This document shows positions 28,172-37,545 of a DNA stretch of 64,000 bases, in pieces (the stretch's first letter is position 1; each line of letters opens with the position of its first letter). The notes beneath the pieces were generated by a model. It was not told where the DNA came from. It did not search any database and saw nothing but the letters and a program-made list of their open reading frames with translations. The position numbers and the translations under genes are program-made. This DNA is from an uncultured Pirellulaceae bacterium (GTDB taxonomy: Bacteria > Planctomycetota > Planctomycetia > Pirellulales > Pirellulaceae): positions 1 to 64,000 of the forward strand of contig CALFWR010000002.1 in NCBI GenBank assembly GCA_937928555.1, given 5' to 3'.

Positions 28172-29137
28172 ATGAGAGAACTTCAAGTTTTCAGCGGACG
28201 CGCCAATCCTGATCTCGCGGCAGAGATTTGCAAATCGATGAACATCGACCAGGGAGAATGTCGGCTTGTGACGTTTCCCGATGGCGAATTTCACTGCAAA
28301 ATCGAAGACGTTCGCGGTCGCGACGTGTTCATCGTGCAGCCTACCAGCCCGCCGGTCAACGATAGCCTGATGGAGTTGTTGATCATGATCGACACTTGCC
28401 TGCGAGCGAGTGCCGAAAGGATCACCGCGGTGGTTCCGTACTACGGCTACGCGCGGCAGGACCGCAAGGACGAAGGCCGCGTTCCGATCACCGCCAAACT
28501 GGTCGCCAACATGATCACCCGCGCTGGTGCCGATCGAGTGTTAACGATGGATCTGCACGCGGCACAGATTCAGGGGTTCTTTGACGTTCCGGTTGATCAC
28601 CTGTATGCCGGTTCGGTACTGAACGAGCATTTTCTTTCGCTAAAAATTCCTCCTGAAGAGATTGTGATCGTGTCTCCTGATGAAGGGTCCATCAAACGGG
28701 CCGTTGGTCACGCCAAGCGACTCGGTGGCGAGCTCGCGATCCTAGACAAACGTCGTTTGTCGGCCGACAAAGTGGTTCAGGAGACGATTATTGGCGGTTC
28801 GGTTAAAGGCAAAGTCGCGTTGATGTTTGACGACATGATTAGCACCGCGGGTTCGATCTGCGGGGCGGCCGAATTGGTAAAAAAACAGGGAGCCCGCGAG
28901 ATCCACGTGGCGGCGTCTCACGGAGTATTTGCCGGCAAAGCGGTTGAGCGGCTGAAGAATTCACCAGTCGATTCGATTGTGGTCACCAACAGTATTCCCG
29001 TGCCGCCTGAAAAAGCCAGTCAGTTGCCGAACCTGAAAGTGCTTTCGATCGCACCGATGATGGGCGAAGCGATTCGCCGAATTCACCAGCATCGTTCGAT
29101 CAGTGAGATATTCGGGGACGAACCGATACAGGAATGA
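28172..29137 (+). CDS. prs: ribose-phosphate pyrophosphokinase
   Basis: FSGRANPDLAAEIC; YYGYARQDRKDEGRVPITAKLVANMI; MFDDMISTAGSICGAAEL. Confidence 0.97.
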   Translation: MRELQVFSGRANPDLAAEICKSMNIDQGECRLVTFPDGEFHCKIEDVRGRDVFIVQPTSPPVNDSLMELLIMIDTCLRASAERITAVVPYYGYARQDRKDEGRVPITAKLVANMITRAGADRVLTMDLHAAQIQGFFDVPVDHLYAGSVLNEHFLSLKIPPEEIVIVSPDEGSIKRAVGHAKRLGGELAILDKRRLSADKVVQETIIGGSVKGKVALMFDDMISTAGSICGAAELVKKQGAREIHVAASHGVFAGKAVERLKNSPVDSIVVTNSIPVPPEKASQLPNLKVLSIAPMMGEAIRRIHQHRSISEIFGDEPIQE

Positions 29138-29200
29138 TTTTCCGTCCAAAGCTGAAACGATAAACAGGGCAGCGGATCCGACAGATCAAGCTCACATCAA

Positions 29201-29438
29201 GCCGGATTATTCACGGGGCCTGGGCGTCAGAATCAGTTCTGGCACTGATCCGCGACTCTGATGCGATCAAACGATCGCTGTGGTTCTCATCTACCGGATG
29301 ATTCGCGATTCTTGTTGAAGTTCAGATTTTCCCTTGCTCCTGTTAGCCAGACGTAGAATCACCGCCCGTCGTCGTGAATAATCCGGGATCAGTGAGGTTC
29401 AACGCGAATCAACGCCCGTCGTCGTGAATAATTCCGGA
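29201..29438. mobile_element. composite MITE-like element: full family A copy (29201-29387) fused to family B 3' end (29389-29438)
   Basis: CCGGATTATTCACGGGG...CGTGAATAATCCGGG then ATCAGTGAGGTTCAACGCGAATCAACGCCCGTCGTCGTGAATAATTCCGGA. Confidence 0.85.
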
Positions 29439-31946
29439 TTAGAGTCGGCGAAGCAAGTTGCCCATTAGCAGGCAGCCGAGTGCGGCCAGGTAGAACCAGT
29501 GTACGATCGAGCGGCGGTTGCGTTTGGGCTGGAGCTCCTCACGGATTGAATCCGGTTGGATCGATTTCAATTTTTCTACCGCGTCTGGTAGATCGCGCGA
29601 CAGGCTGTACTCACGCGGCCAAGTCTGTTCAAAATGCAATGTGCGTGAGCGATCGGACGCGGGGTCACGCAGTAGTGCCGTCAGGTTGCCCCGATCCACC
29701 AGCGGAATGCTGGCCGTGTATTTGCCTAAACCCGTTTCCGCCACGGCGATCGATGTCGACTTGCCTTGCGAATCGGTGACATTCAACTCCCAATCCACGA
29801 ACGATTGGAACAGCCCGCGACTGTCCTGGCTGCGGATATCCAAATTCCAAAAATCCGGTTGTGTGGTACCCGCGATCTGGATACCTTCCGAATTGTTTTT
29901 CCGAATGGTCGCTCGGAGAATCTGCGCCCAAAACTTGCCGCAGTCCGGCCACGCCAGCCACTCGCCGCCCCAACGCTCGGACACATCGCTGGTGTACGCT
30001 AACCCGACACCCAGACCAAAGCGAGAGATCGCCAGCAAGGGATCACCGGTTTCAGTCACCAGTAAAGTTTGGGCACTGGGCTTCTGTTGCGTCATCACGT
30101 AGCCCAGTGAAAACGGCAGGTCGGCGTCCCCGTATCCCGACAGGGCAGGGTGGTCATTGGTTTGTACCGACGCGAACAGATCTTCCTTGATCGCCGATTT
30201 CGACGCCTGCATGGTTTCTTTGGTAAAAATCTGCGGGACGTTGGCGGGATCGTTGGTCTCATAGTACCGGCCTCGGCCCTGTTCGGCGATCATCGCCAAC
30301 AGTTGGCGATCGGCTTCCCCCAAGGCCACTGTCGAGACCGTGATGCCACTGTCGTTCATCGCGGCGACCAGTGTTTCGTGATCGGCCGGTTGGGTATGCC
30401 CATCACTCAAACAAATCATGTGTTTGATTTTAGCGTTGGCATCGTCGAGCATCTCTTTGCCGACCGCCATCGCTGGGTACATGTTCGTTCCCCCGCCGGC
30501 GGTCAGCGAATCGATATTGGCAAAGATCGCATCTTTGGATGCCGCGCCGGTGACTTCATTGACGATCACCGGTTGGCCGTCAAAACCAATCACGCCGACC
30601 TGGTCGCGGGCGCTGAGTACTTCCACGGCGGCTTTGGCAGCCTGCCGCGCAAGGGCCATCGGAACACCGTCCATCGATCCGGATTTGTCGATCACCAACA
30701 CCATCGCCAAAGACGGTTTTTCTTTTTCCTTTTCAAATCTGGAAACCAGCGGCAGGACTTCCTCGACCGGCGTCTTGTGATAGCCCCCCAGCCCAAAACT
30801 GTTTTCGGATCCCAGCATCACTAGCCCGCCGCCGAAGTCCTGGACGTAGCTTTTGAGTAATCCCATTTGCCGCGGCGACATCGCGGTGGCGGGAAAGTTC
30901 GCCAACACGACGGCGTCGAAGGCCAGCAGGTCCTGAATCGAGTCAGGTAGGCCGAATTTCCCGCGAACGTCCACCGAAAAGTCTTGCTCCGCGAGCGCTC
31001 GCTCAAAGGGTCGCATCTCTTTGGCGTCTTCGTGCAAGATCAAAATTCGCGGCTGACCGCGGACCGTAATGGTACAGCTCTGCTGGTTGTTGATCGGGAA
31101 ATGATCCTTGTCGGGAATCAGTTCCGCTGTCCAGCGACTATTGCCGGGGGTAACCATATCGACATCGACAAAGCAAAGCTGTGGTTCTCCGCCGCTAATT
31201 TGCACGTCCTGAGATTGCACCGCTACACCCCGGTGCAAAATACGCAGCTTCCCATCGATGGCGGTATTGGATTGGACTTTGACGGACAGGCGAACGACCT
31301 CGCCAACGAACGCTTGGCGAGTGGATGGCTTGAGCGAAACCACGGCCGCTTCGGGGAACTGCAGCGAACGCATTTTTCGGATTCGCACATCGATTTGTTC
31401 TTCGGCCAGTTGCTCAAGTACCGACGCAATCTGGTCGCCAGTATCCATTCCGTCGCTGTAGACCACCATCCGTTTAACTTTGCCGCCAGCAAACGAAAGT
31501 CGCGAGCGAAGGGCTGACTCGGACAGACGCGTCCGGTTGCGAAACGCATCGTCGGCCCCTGCTTCCTGCCAGGACTTGACCAGTGCGGCGAGCTGCTGGG
31601 GGGATTCCATCGGGCGTAGCTCACTGCCAAACGCAAATAGGCTCCACGAGTCACCGGCGTCGAGTGTTTTGATGGCCGTTTCGATTTCTTCCGTCGCGTC
31701 GACCACGGCGTCCAAGTCAACCGACTGCGAAACGTCAACCAGAAACACCATGTGCAGTTGGGTCGATTCGAGCGATGCAAACGGACGGCACAGCGCGAGA
31801 ATCAACAGCAGCACGCTGAGCACACGAAACGAAAACGAAGCGATACGCTTGGCCCGCGGTGCGTCGACGAGGCTGAATTTCCAGCCGACCAGCAAGGCAA
31901 TGATCGCGGCGAGCCACCATAGTGGCTTGAGTGAGATCAATTCCAT
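29439..31946 (-). CDS. VWA domain / glutamine amidotransferase-like membrane protein
   Basis: FLVDVSQSVD; VLVIDKSGSMDGVPMALARQAAKAAVEVL; C-terminal TM. Confidence 0.88.
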   Translation of the reverse strand: MELISLKPLWWLAAIIALLVGWKFSLVDAPRAKRIASFSFRVLSVLLLILALCRPFASLESTQLHMVFLVDVSQSVDLDAVVDATEEIETAIKTLDAGDSWSLFAFGSELRPMESPQQLAALVKSWQEAGADDAFRNRTRLSESALRSRLSFAGGKVKRMVVYSDGMDTGDQIASVLEQLAEEQIDVRIRKMRSLQFPEAAVVSLKPSTRQAFVGEVVRLSVKVQSNTAIDGKLRILHRGVAVQSQDVQISGGEPQLCFVDVDMVTPGNSRWTAELIPDKDHFPINNQQSCTITVRGQPRILILHEDAKEMRPFERALAEQDFSVDVRGKFGLPDSIQDLLAFDAVVLANFPATAMSPRQMGLLKSYVQDFGGGLVMLGSENSFGLGGYHKTPVEEVLPLVSRFEKEKEKPSLAMVLVIDKSGSMDGVPMALARQAAKAAVEVLSARDQVGVIGFDGQPVIVNEVTGAASKDAIFANIDSLTAGGGTNMYPAMAVGKEMLDDANAKIKHMICLSDGHTQPADHETLVAAMNDSGITVSTVALGEADRQLLAMIAEQGRGRYYETNDPANVPQIFTKETMQASKSAIKEDLFASVQTNDHPALSGYGDADLPFSLGYVMTQQKPSAQTLLVTETGDPLLAISRFGLGVGLAYTSDVSERWGGEWLAWPDCGKFWAQILRATIRKNNSEGIQIAGTTQPDFWNLDIRSQDSRGLFQSFVDWELNVTDSQGKSTSIAVAETGLGKYTASIPLVDRGNLTALLRDPASDRSRTLHFEQTWPREYSLSRDLPDAVEKLKSIQPDSIREELQPKRNRRSIVHWFYLAALGCLLMGNLLRRL

Positions 31947-33769
31947 CAGCCGACCTTCCTGCGTTGAAACAGAACGGATTCGCAGGTCACAAACAAGATC
32001 GCAGCAATCGTTAGCCAGGCCACGGGCGACCAGCCTCGGCGAATCGGTTTGAGGTTGGCTTGGACTTTCTGATTGTCAATCAGTGTCTCGCGAGGCGAAA
32101 GCAAACTGCAGGCCGCTTGCCATTGACCGGCGTCGTTTTGGATTTCGTAATGTCCTGTTTGACGCATTGTCGTGTTGCGTGTGTTTTCCAGCGTCGTCGT
32201 TTCGCCACCGGGCAGGGTAAGCGTTGAGGTGGAATTGTCTTTGCCCGGCAGAGTCGCCACCTCTCCGGTTCGCCAAGTGGACTTGAGTTCATCGGTTCGT
32301 CCGGCCAAGTGCGTGGCCGATGAATAGACCAATACGGGAAACCAAGCACTAAAGTAAAAATTCGAATCCAGCGGGTCGAGGTTGACGACAACGGCGGACT
32401 TGCCCGCTTGCGACATCCGCCAGATCAGCGGCGTGTCGTCTTCCGCCCGGACCAAAATTTCCGCCGCCGGAGACAAGGTGACCCGCCGCGCTCCAACAAA
32501 CGGTATCGAAGTCACGTCGATGTGCCGGATGACCGGATGGTCTTCGTCGGTGGCGCGCGGCAGTTTAACTTCAATCTCGTCACCGACTTCACTCCACCAC
32601 GGCGATTGGCCGGCAGGGCGAAAGGCCAGAAAATCATCGGGAGCCGATTCGCCCAGTTGGATGCCCAATTCGCCTTGGCCGACTAACATTTGACCGCCGG
32701 TTGTGACCAACTGGAGTAGGCCACCTGCGCCGCTAAAAGCAAGAACGCTGTTCTCGTAAAAGAACCTCTCCTCGGCCGCGACGCGAATCGGGATTGGCTT
32801 GACCGGATGCAAAACCAGAAAAGCCCGGTTGTCCGATTTTAGCGCATCGGTCGCCGTCACCAGCTTGACCAGCCAGCGTCCCTGCGGCGCGTTTTCAAGT
32901 TCGAACACGAGGGCCTTGTTGATCCCTGGCTGGACCGTGGTCGGGATAATTTTGACGACGTTGTCCGGCTCGCCAACCGAAAGCTCAATTTCCACTTCGA
33001 CGGGCGCATCGAAGCTGGACGCCAACTGGATCAAGGCCGACGCGCGGTCTTTGCCCGGCAACCGCTGGATGTCGCTGGCAACGATGCCGACATTGCCGCC
33101 TGCCGAGCCACCCACCTGCAGTAACTCCAACGAATCGGGAATGTCGGCGACCAATCCGTCGCTGATCAAAATCGTTCGCCAGGTTGTTTTCGCCGCTGTT
33201 TGCACCCGTGTTTCATCATTTGAGGGAGCGGTGTCCTTCGTTTCCGAAAGCGCAAATTCGTTCAGTGCTCCGTCGCGGAATGGGATTTCGGTCGGTTGAA
33301 TTTTCGCGATCGCCTCTAACAGGTCGCGAGGGTTATCGGTCAAATTGGAGATGTAACGCACGCGATCGGATACGGTGGCGATGCTACATCGCTGGGTTCC
33401 ACCGAGCGATTCGACGATTTCGGAAGCGGCCTTTTTGGCCAAGTCCAGCCGTGTGCTCAGCGAGTCGATGGCATTCATCGAGGCCGTATTGTCGATCACC
33501 AGAACGAGGTCTTTCTGATCGTCGGCCTGCCAGACCGGTTTGGCCAGCGCGAAGGCAACCGCTAGGAACGCGACCATCATCAGCAGCAAACTGAAAAGAT
33601 CTCTGAGCTTTTGAAACAGCGAGTTGGAACGTCGTTCCTGAAAAATGTCTTGCCAGAGGAAATACGCCGTGGTCGGTTTGCGATTGGGACGAACTTTCAG
33701 CAGGTAGATCGCCGCCAGCGGAATCAGGCTTAGCAGTGACCAGAGAAAAATTGGATTGGCGAATGTCAA
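31946..33769 (-). CDS. BatA/VWA domain-containing membrane protein
   Basis: MTFANPIFLWSLLSLIPLAAIYLLKVRPNRK; LVLVIDNTASM. Confidence 0.88.
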   Translation of the reverse strand: MTFANPIFLWSLLSLIPLAAIYLLKVRPNRKPTTAYFLWQDIFQERRSNSLFQKLRDLFSLLLMMVAFLAVAFALAKPVWQADDQKDLVLVIDNTASMNAIDSLSTRLDLAKKAASEIVESLGGTQRCSIATVSDRVRYISNLTDNPRDLLEAIAKIQPTEIPFRDGALNEFALSETKDTAPSNDETRVQTAAKTTWRTILISDGLVADIPDSLELLQVGGSAGGNVGIVASDIQRLPGKDRASALIQLASSFDAPVEVEIELSVGEPDNVVKIIPTTVQPGINKALVFELENAPQGRWLVKLVTATDALKSDNRAFLVLHPVKPIPIRVAAEERFFYENSVLAFSGAGGLLQLVTTGGQMLVGQGELGIQLGESAPDDFLAFRPAGQSPWWSEVGDEIEVKLPRATDEDHPVIRHIDVTSIPFVGARRVTLSPAAEILVRAEDDTPLIWRMSQAGKSAVVVNLDPLDSNFYFSAWFPVLVYSSATHLAGRTDELKSTWRTGEVATLPGKDNSTSTLTLPGGETTTLENTRNTTMRQTGHYEIQNDAGQWQAACSLLSPRETLIDNQKVQANLKPIRRGWSPVAWLTIAAILFVTCESVLFQRRKVG

Positions 33770-34728
33770 GCGACCAGGCCTCCGCGTCGAAGGATATCCT
33801 GAATCACCCGGTCAAAAGAAATTTCGGGCGTCGTCGAAGCCAGGCCAATACCGCGTTTGGCACAGGATCGAGCCAACTGTTGGTTCCAATTGGCGACCGC
33901 TTGCTCGTACAGCTTGGCCTCCCGTGGCGTGATGGTAACGCGGCGTCGTTGCGACGTTTCAACGCATTCCAATTCGATATCGCCTTTTAGTTCACAGCGA
34001 GTGTCGGCTTCGTTTTGAACTTGAAGACAATAGACGTCGTGCTTGTGCCACTGTAGATAGCTGAGCCCATCATCGAACCCCGTTGGGAACAGGAAATCTG
34101 AGATGACGATCACGACGCTGCGGCGCTGGTGCCGGGCTTGGAAAAGCCGACTGCAGGTGTTGAACTGGCTGTCACTGCCACCAGTCTGCGCATCCTGCAG
34201 GCCTTTCAAAAAAGGCATCACACTGCCGCGTCCACGACATGGCGTTAACAGCGGCGTCAGGTTTTCAGAGATCCCATAAACCGCCAATCGATCCAAACAA
34301 TTCAGGGCGATGTAACCCAATCCGGCGGCCAGTTGTTTGGCGTAATCGAACTTCCCGGTCATGGACTGACTTTGGTCCAGCAGAATATAGATCGTGGCGT
34401 CTTCTTCGACCTCGAAAAGCTTGATCACCAGATTCTCAAATTTGGCAAACACGCGCCAGTCGATCGAACGGTAGTCGGCTCCCATGTAGTATTCGGCGTA
34501 ATCGGCGAATGTGATCCCGGTGCCTTTTTTCATGCTTTTTCGATCGGCCTGCAACGATCCCGAGAGTACCTTGCGGGCGAGCAGGTACAGCGAATCAAGC
34601 CGGCGGATAAAGTTGGGGTCGGTCAGCATAACGGGCACTGGAGAAAAAATCTTGGGAGGACGAAGGGCTGCGATTGGCAAAGTCGGCGAAGTCGGCAAAG
34701 TCGACGAAGTCAGCGGCGCGGTTTGCAC
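33766..34728 (-). CDS. DUF58 domain-containing protein
   Basis: FADYAEYYMGADYRSIDWRVFAKFENLVIKLFEVEEDATIYILLDQSQSM. Confidence 0.93.
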   Translation of the reverse strand: MQTAPLTSSTLPTSPTLPIAALRPPKIFSPVPVMLTDPNFIRRLDSLYLLARKVLSGSLQADRKSMKKGTGITFADYAEYYMGADYRSIDWRVFAKFENLVIKLFEVEEDATIYILLDQSQSMTGKFDYAKQLAAGLGYIALNCLDRLAVYGISENLTPLLTPCRGRGSVMPFLKGLQDAQTGGSDSQFNTCSRLFQARHQRRSVVIVISDFLFPTGFDDGLSYLQWHKHDVYCLQVQNEADTRCELKGDIELECVETSQRRRVTITPREAKLYEQAVANWNQQLARSCAKRGIGLASTTPEISFDRVIQDILRRGGLVA

Positions 34729-35778
34729 CTAGCCGCCGAGGGAATCAACGACGCTCTGGACGATCGAGTCGGTGCTTTTGCCATCGGCCTCTCCTTCGAA
34801 GCTAAGCATGACCCGGTGGCGCAGCGCCGGCAGAGCCATGCGATCGATATCTTCTTTGGCGACATGAAAACGACCGTCAAGCAAGGCACGCGCGCGGGCC
34901 GCCGCGAGAATCGCCTGAGCACCGCGGGGGGACGCCCCGTAGCGAACAAATTGCTTGACTTCATCGGGGGCATTGGGATCGGTTGGGTGGGTCGCTCGTA
35001 CTACCCGAACCAGATGGTCCTGAATCGGCTGGTCGATCGGAACGTCACGAAGCAGTCTGCCCATTTGCAAAATGTCCTGGCCGGTCGCGACGGAGTTGAT
35101 TTCAGGCGCCGAGTTGCCGCCGGTACGATTAAGGATCTCTGAAAACTCATCGTGGCTGGGCAGTTCCACGAACAGCTTGAAAAAGAAGCGGTCAAGCTGC
35201 GCTTCAGGCAACGGGAACGTACCGTCCTGTTCGATCGGGTTTTGCGTGGCCAGCGTAAAGAACGGCAACTCCAACTGATGAGTTTGCCCAGCCACGGTGA
35301 CGGATTTTTCCTGCATGGTTTCCAGCAGCGCCGACTGCGTCTTGGGCGTTGCTCGATTGATTTCGTCGGCCAGCAAAATATTGCAGAAGACCGGCCCCGG
35401 TTGGAACTGAAGTTCCTTGCGTCCGTCTTTGTCGATCAAAATCTGCGTTCCCACGATATCCGCCGGAAGCAGGTCGGGCGTGAATTGGATGCGTTGGAAC
35501 TTCAGGTCGAGGGCTTGGGAGATTGTGTTGACCAAAGCGGTCTTTCCCAAACCGGGGACTCCTTCCAACAGCACATGTCCGCCGCAGACGACCGCGATCA
35601 GTACGTCTTCGACGATCTTTTCTTGGCCGACAATAAAGCGGGCGACTTCGTTGCGAATTCGGTTAAAGGTCTCGATAAATTCACTGGCAGCCTGTTCACT
35701 GTTGGGAGGAGATACGGTTGACACGTGGTTGATTTCCTGAAGTTGCGTAGAGAAAGTAGAAGGCGATCGCTCCGCCAA
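34729..35778 (-). CDS. MoxR family AAA+ ATPase
   Basis: VCGGHVLLEGVPGLGKTALVNTISQAL; LLADEINRATPKTQSALLETMQE; LATQNPIEQDGTFPLPEAQLDRF. Confidence 0.96.
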   Translation of the reverse strand: MAERSPSTFSTQLQEINHVSTVSPPNSEQAASEFIETFNRIRNEVARFIVGQEKIVEDVLIAVVCGGHVLLEGVPGLGKTALVNTISQALDLKFQRIQFTPDLLPADIVGTQILIDKDGRKELQFQPGPVFCNILLADEINRATPKTQSALLETMQEKSVTVAGQTHQLELPFFTLATQNPIEQDGTFPLPEAQLDRFFFKLFVELPSHDEFSEILNRTGGNSAPEINSVATGQDILQMGRLLRDVPIDQPIQDHLVRVVRATHPTDPNAPDEVKQFVRYGASPRGAQAILAAARARALLDGRFHVAKEDIDRMALPALRHRVMLSFEGEADGKSTDSIVQSVVDSLGG

Positions 35779-35789
35779 AAGTCGAATGG

Positions 35790-37505
35790 TTACTCGGGAG
35801 ATTCCGTTTCGTGGATATTGGTGAAATACTGTTTGACGCCGTCTTTGAGGTCTTCGGGGATGTCTTCGCGTTCGACGAAAGATTCGAACTGTCGTTTGAA
35901 CTCCCGCTGGGTCGCGGCGGCGCGTCGCTGGCTGACGCCCGTGCCGTCTTCGGCAGATTCGACTTTGGTCAGTGAGGGACCGTTGCCCTTGAGTCCCTTG
36001 AGCGCGGTGTTCTGGCCGTTGTCGACCAGTTCATCCCGTTGGTCGCGCGTGGCATCGCTGGTTCCTTGGCCGGCTTTTTTGCCACCCGGTTGATTCGATT
36101 TCGCCAGTCCCAGTACGCCGCTTTGACACTGCGAACACTTTTTGCTGAGCTTTTTCAGTTTGGCTTGGGCGCTACGCTTGCGAGCCATTTTGGCCAGCTT
36201 TTTGCCAAGTTTGTCCAGCTTGTCGCGTACGCCTTTTTCGCACTGCTGACACTGCTGACACTGCTGACACTGTTGGCAATTTTCGCACTCTTCAAATTCG
36301 TCTTCGAGTTCTTCAAGGTCTTGGCGTTCGAGTTCCTCAAGTTCTTCGTCGAGTGCTTCGACGGACTCTTCCAAGTCCTCGATCAGTTGCCCAAGTTCAT
36401 TGTTTTCAGAGTTCTGACCATCACCGTCATCAGGGTTGTTGTTGGAGGATTTACCGGCTTGGGAGCCGGTGCCGTCTTTCAGCGATGATTTCTTGTTGCC
36501 TTTTTTGGAGTTCGATTGTTTGCCGCGCGATTTGGAGGATACTTTACGAGCGGCTTCGGCCATCCGTTTGGCGATGGCCTTCAGCTTGGCCAACTCTTTG
36601 CGTTTTTCGCTTAGCTTCTTGAGGTCTTCGGCGGTCAGTTTTTTGGGTTTAAGGTCTTTGATGTCCGCCGAGACTTGGTCGTACTTTTTCTGTTTGAGTT
36701 TTTCTGCCAACGACTTTAGTTCATCCGATTTCCTGAGTTCTTCAGCGGCCTTGTCCAACAGCTTTTCGTCTTTGCGCTGATTGAGAGCCTGGGATGCTTT
36801 GTTGAGTTTCATCTCCAAGCGGGCGTACTGCCGCATGGCTTCTTTCACATCTTTCGTTTTGTCCAGTTCGTCCACCCACTTGCGCAGCTTGTCCGGGTCG
36901 AGCAACTCTTTTTCCTGTTCGTCGTCGATGCTTTTTTCAAGTTCGTCGATCAGCTCTCGGAGTTCTTCGTTGGCGGTTTCGGTTTGGACAAGCGATGCCT
37001 GTTCCAGTTTCATTCGTTCCACGACGGCTTTGCTGGGCCCTTTGAGTCCAAGTGTGACCGCGAGGGTAACGAACACGCCGGCGAGGGCCGCCAGACGCCA
37101 AGGAAACGTATAGCGAACCAAATCGGCATCGGATTCTTTGACCAACGCCTCGGTTTGCTGGGCTTGCAGGTCGTAAAAGCCTCCTTCGCGACGGTCCGTG
37201 GCGAAGTGGGCACAAGACGAAACGCTGTCTTTGAAGCCAAAAAATCCGTCGGCAAATCCGGCGGCTTGATCGGCCGAACGCCTGCCCAGCCAAGTCGCCA
37301 CGCCTGCCGCCAAGCTCACGACGCCGGCGACAATCGGCCAAGCTTGCCAAGCAACCGCGTAGCCGGGTATCACATAAAACAATGCGATGACAGTCATGCA
37401 AACGCCCAATGCCAGCAACGCCCAGAACAGCACGTTCCAGAGGTGGTGACGGTTGAGTCGGGTCCGGATCGAGTTGATAAACTCGTTGACGGGTTCTTTG
37501 GTCAT
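35790..37505 (-). CDS. membrane-anchored coiled-coil protein with CxxC repeat tract
   Basis: Two N-terminal TM segments, long K/E coiled coil, CENCQQCQQCQQCQQCEKG and CSQCQSG. Confidence 0.85.
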   Translation of the reverse strand: MTKEPVNEFINSIRTRLNRHHLWNVLFWALLALGVCMTVIALFYVIPGYAVAWQAWPIVAGVVSLAAGVATWLGRRSADQAAGFADGFFGFKDSVSSCAHFATDRREGGFYDLQAQQTEALVKESDADLVRYTFPWRLAALAGVFVTLAVTLGLKGPSKAVVERMKLEQASLVQTETANEELRELIDELEKSIDDEQEKELLDPDKLRKWVDELDKTKDVKEAMRQYARLEMKLNKASQALNQRKDEKLLDKAAEELRKSDELKSLAEKLKQKKYDQVSADIKDLKPKKLTAEDLKKLSEKRKELAKLKAIAKRMAEAARKVSSKSRGKQSNSKKGNKKSSLKDGTGSQAGKSSNNNPDDGDGQNSENNELGQLIEDLEESVEALDEELEELERQDLEELEDEFEECENCQQCQQCQQCQQCEKGVRDKLDKLGKKLAKMARKRSAQAKLKKLSKKCSQCQSGVLGLAKSNQPGGKKAGQGTSDATRDQRDELVDNGQNTALKGLKGNGPSLTKVESAEDGTGVSQRRAAATQREFKRQFESFVEREDIPEDLKDGVKQYFTNIHETESPE

Positions 37506-37545
37506 GTCGGGTTTCGGATTGAAATGGTGTGGGGATTGTTTACGT

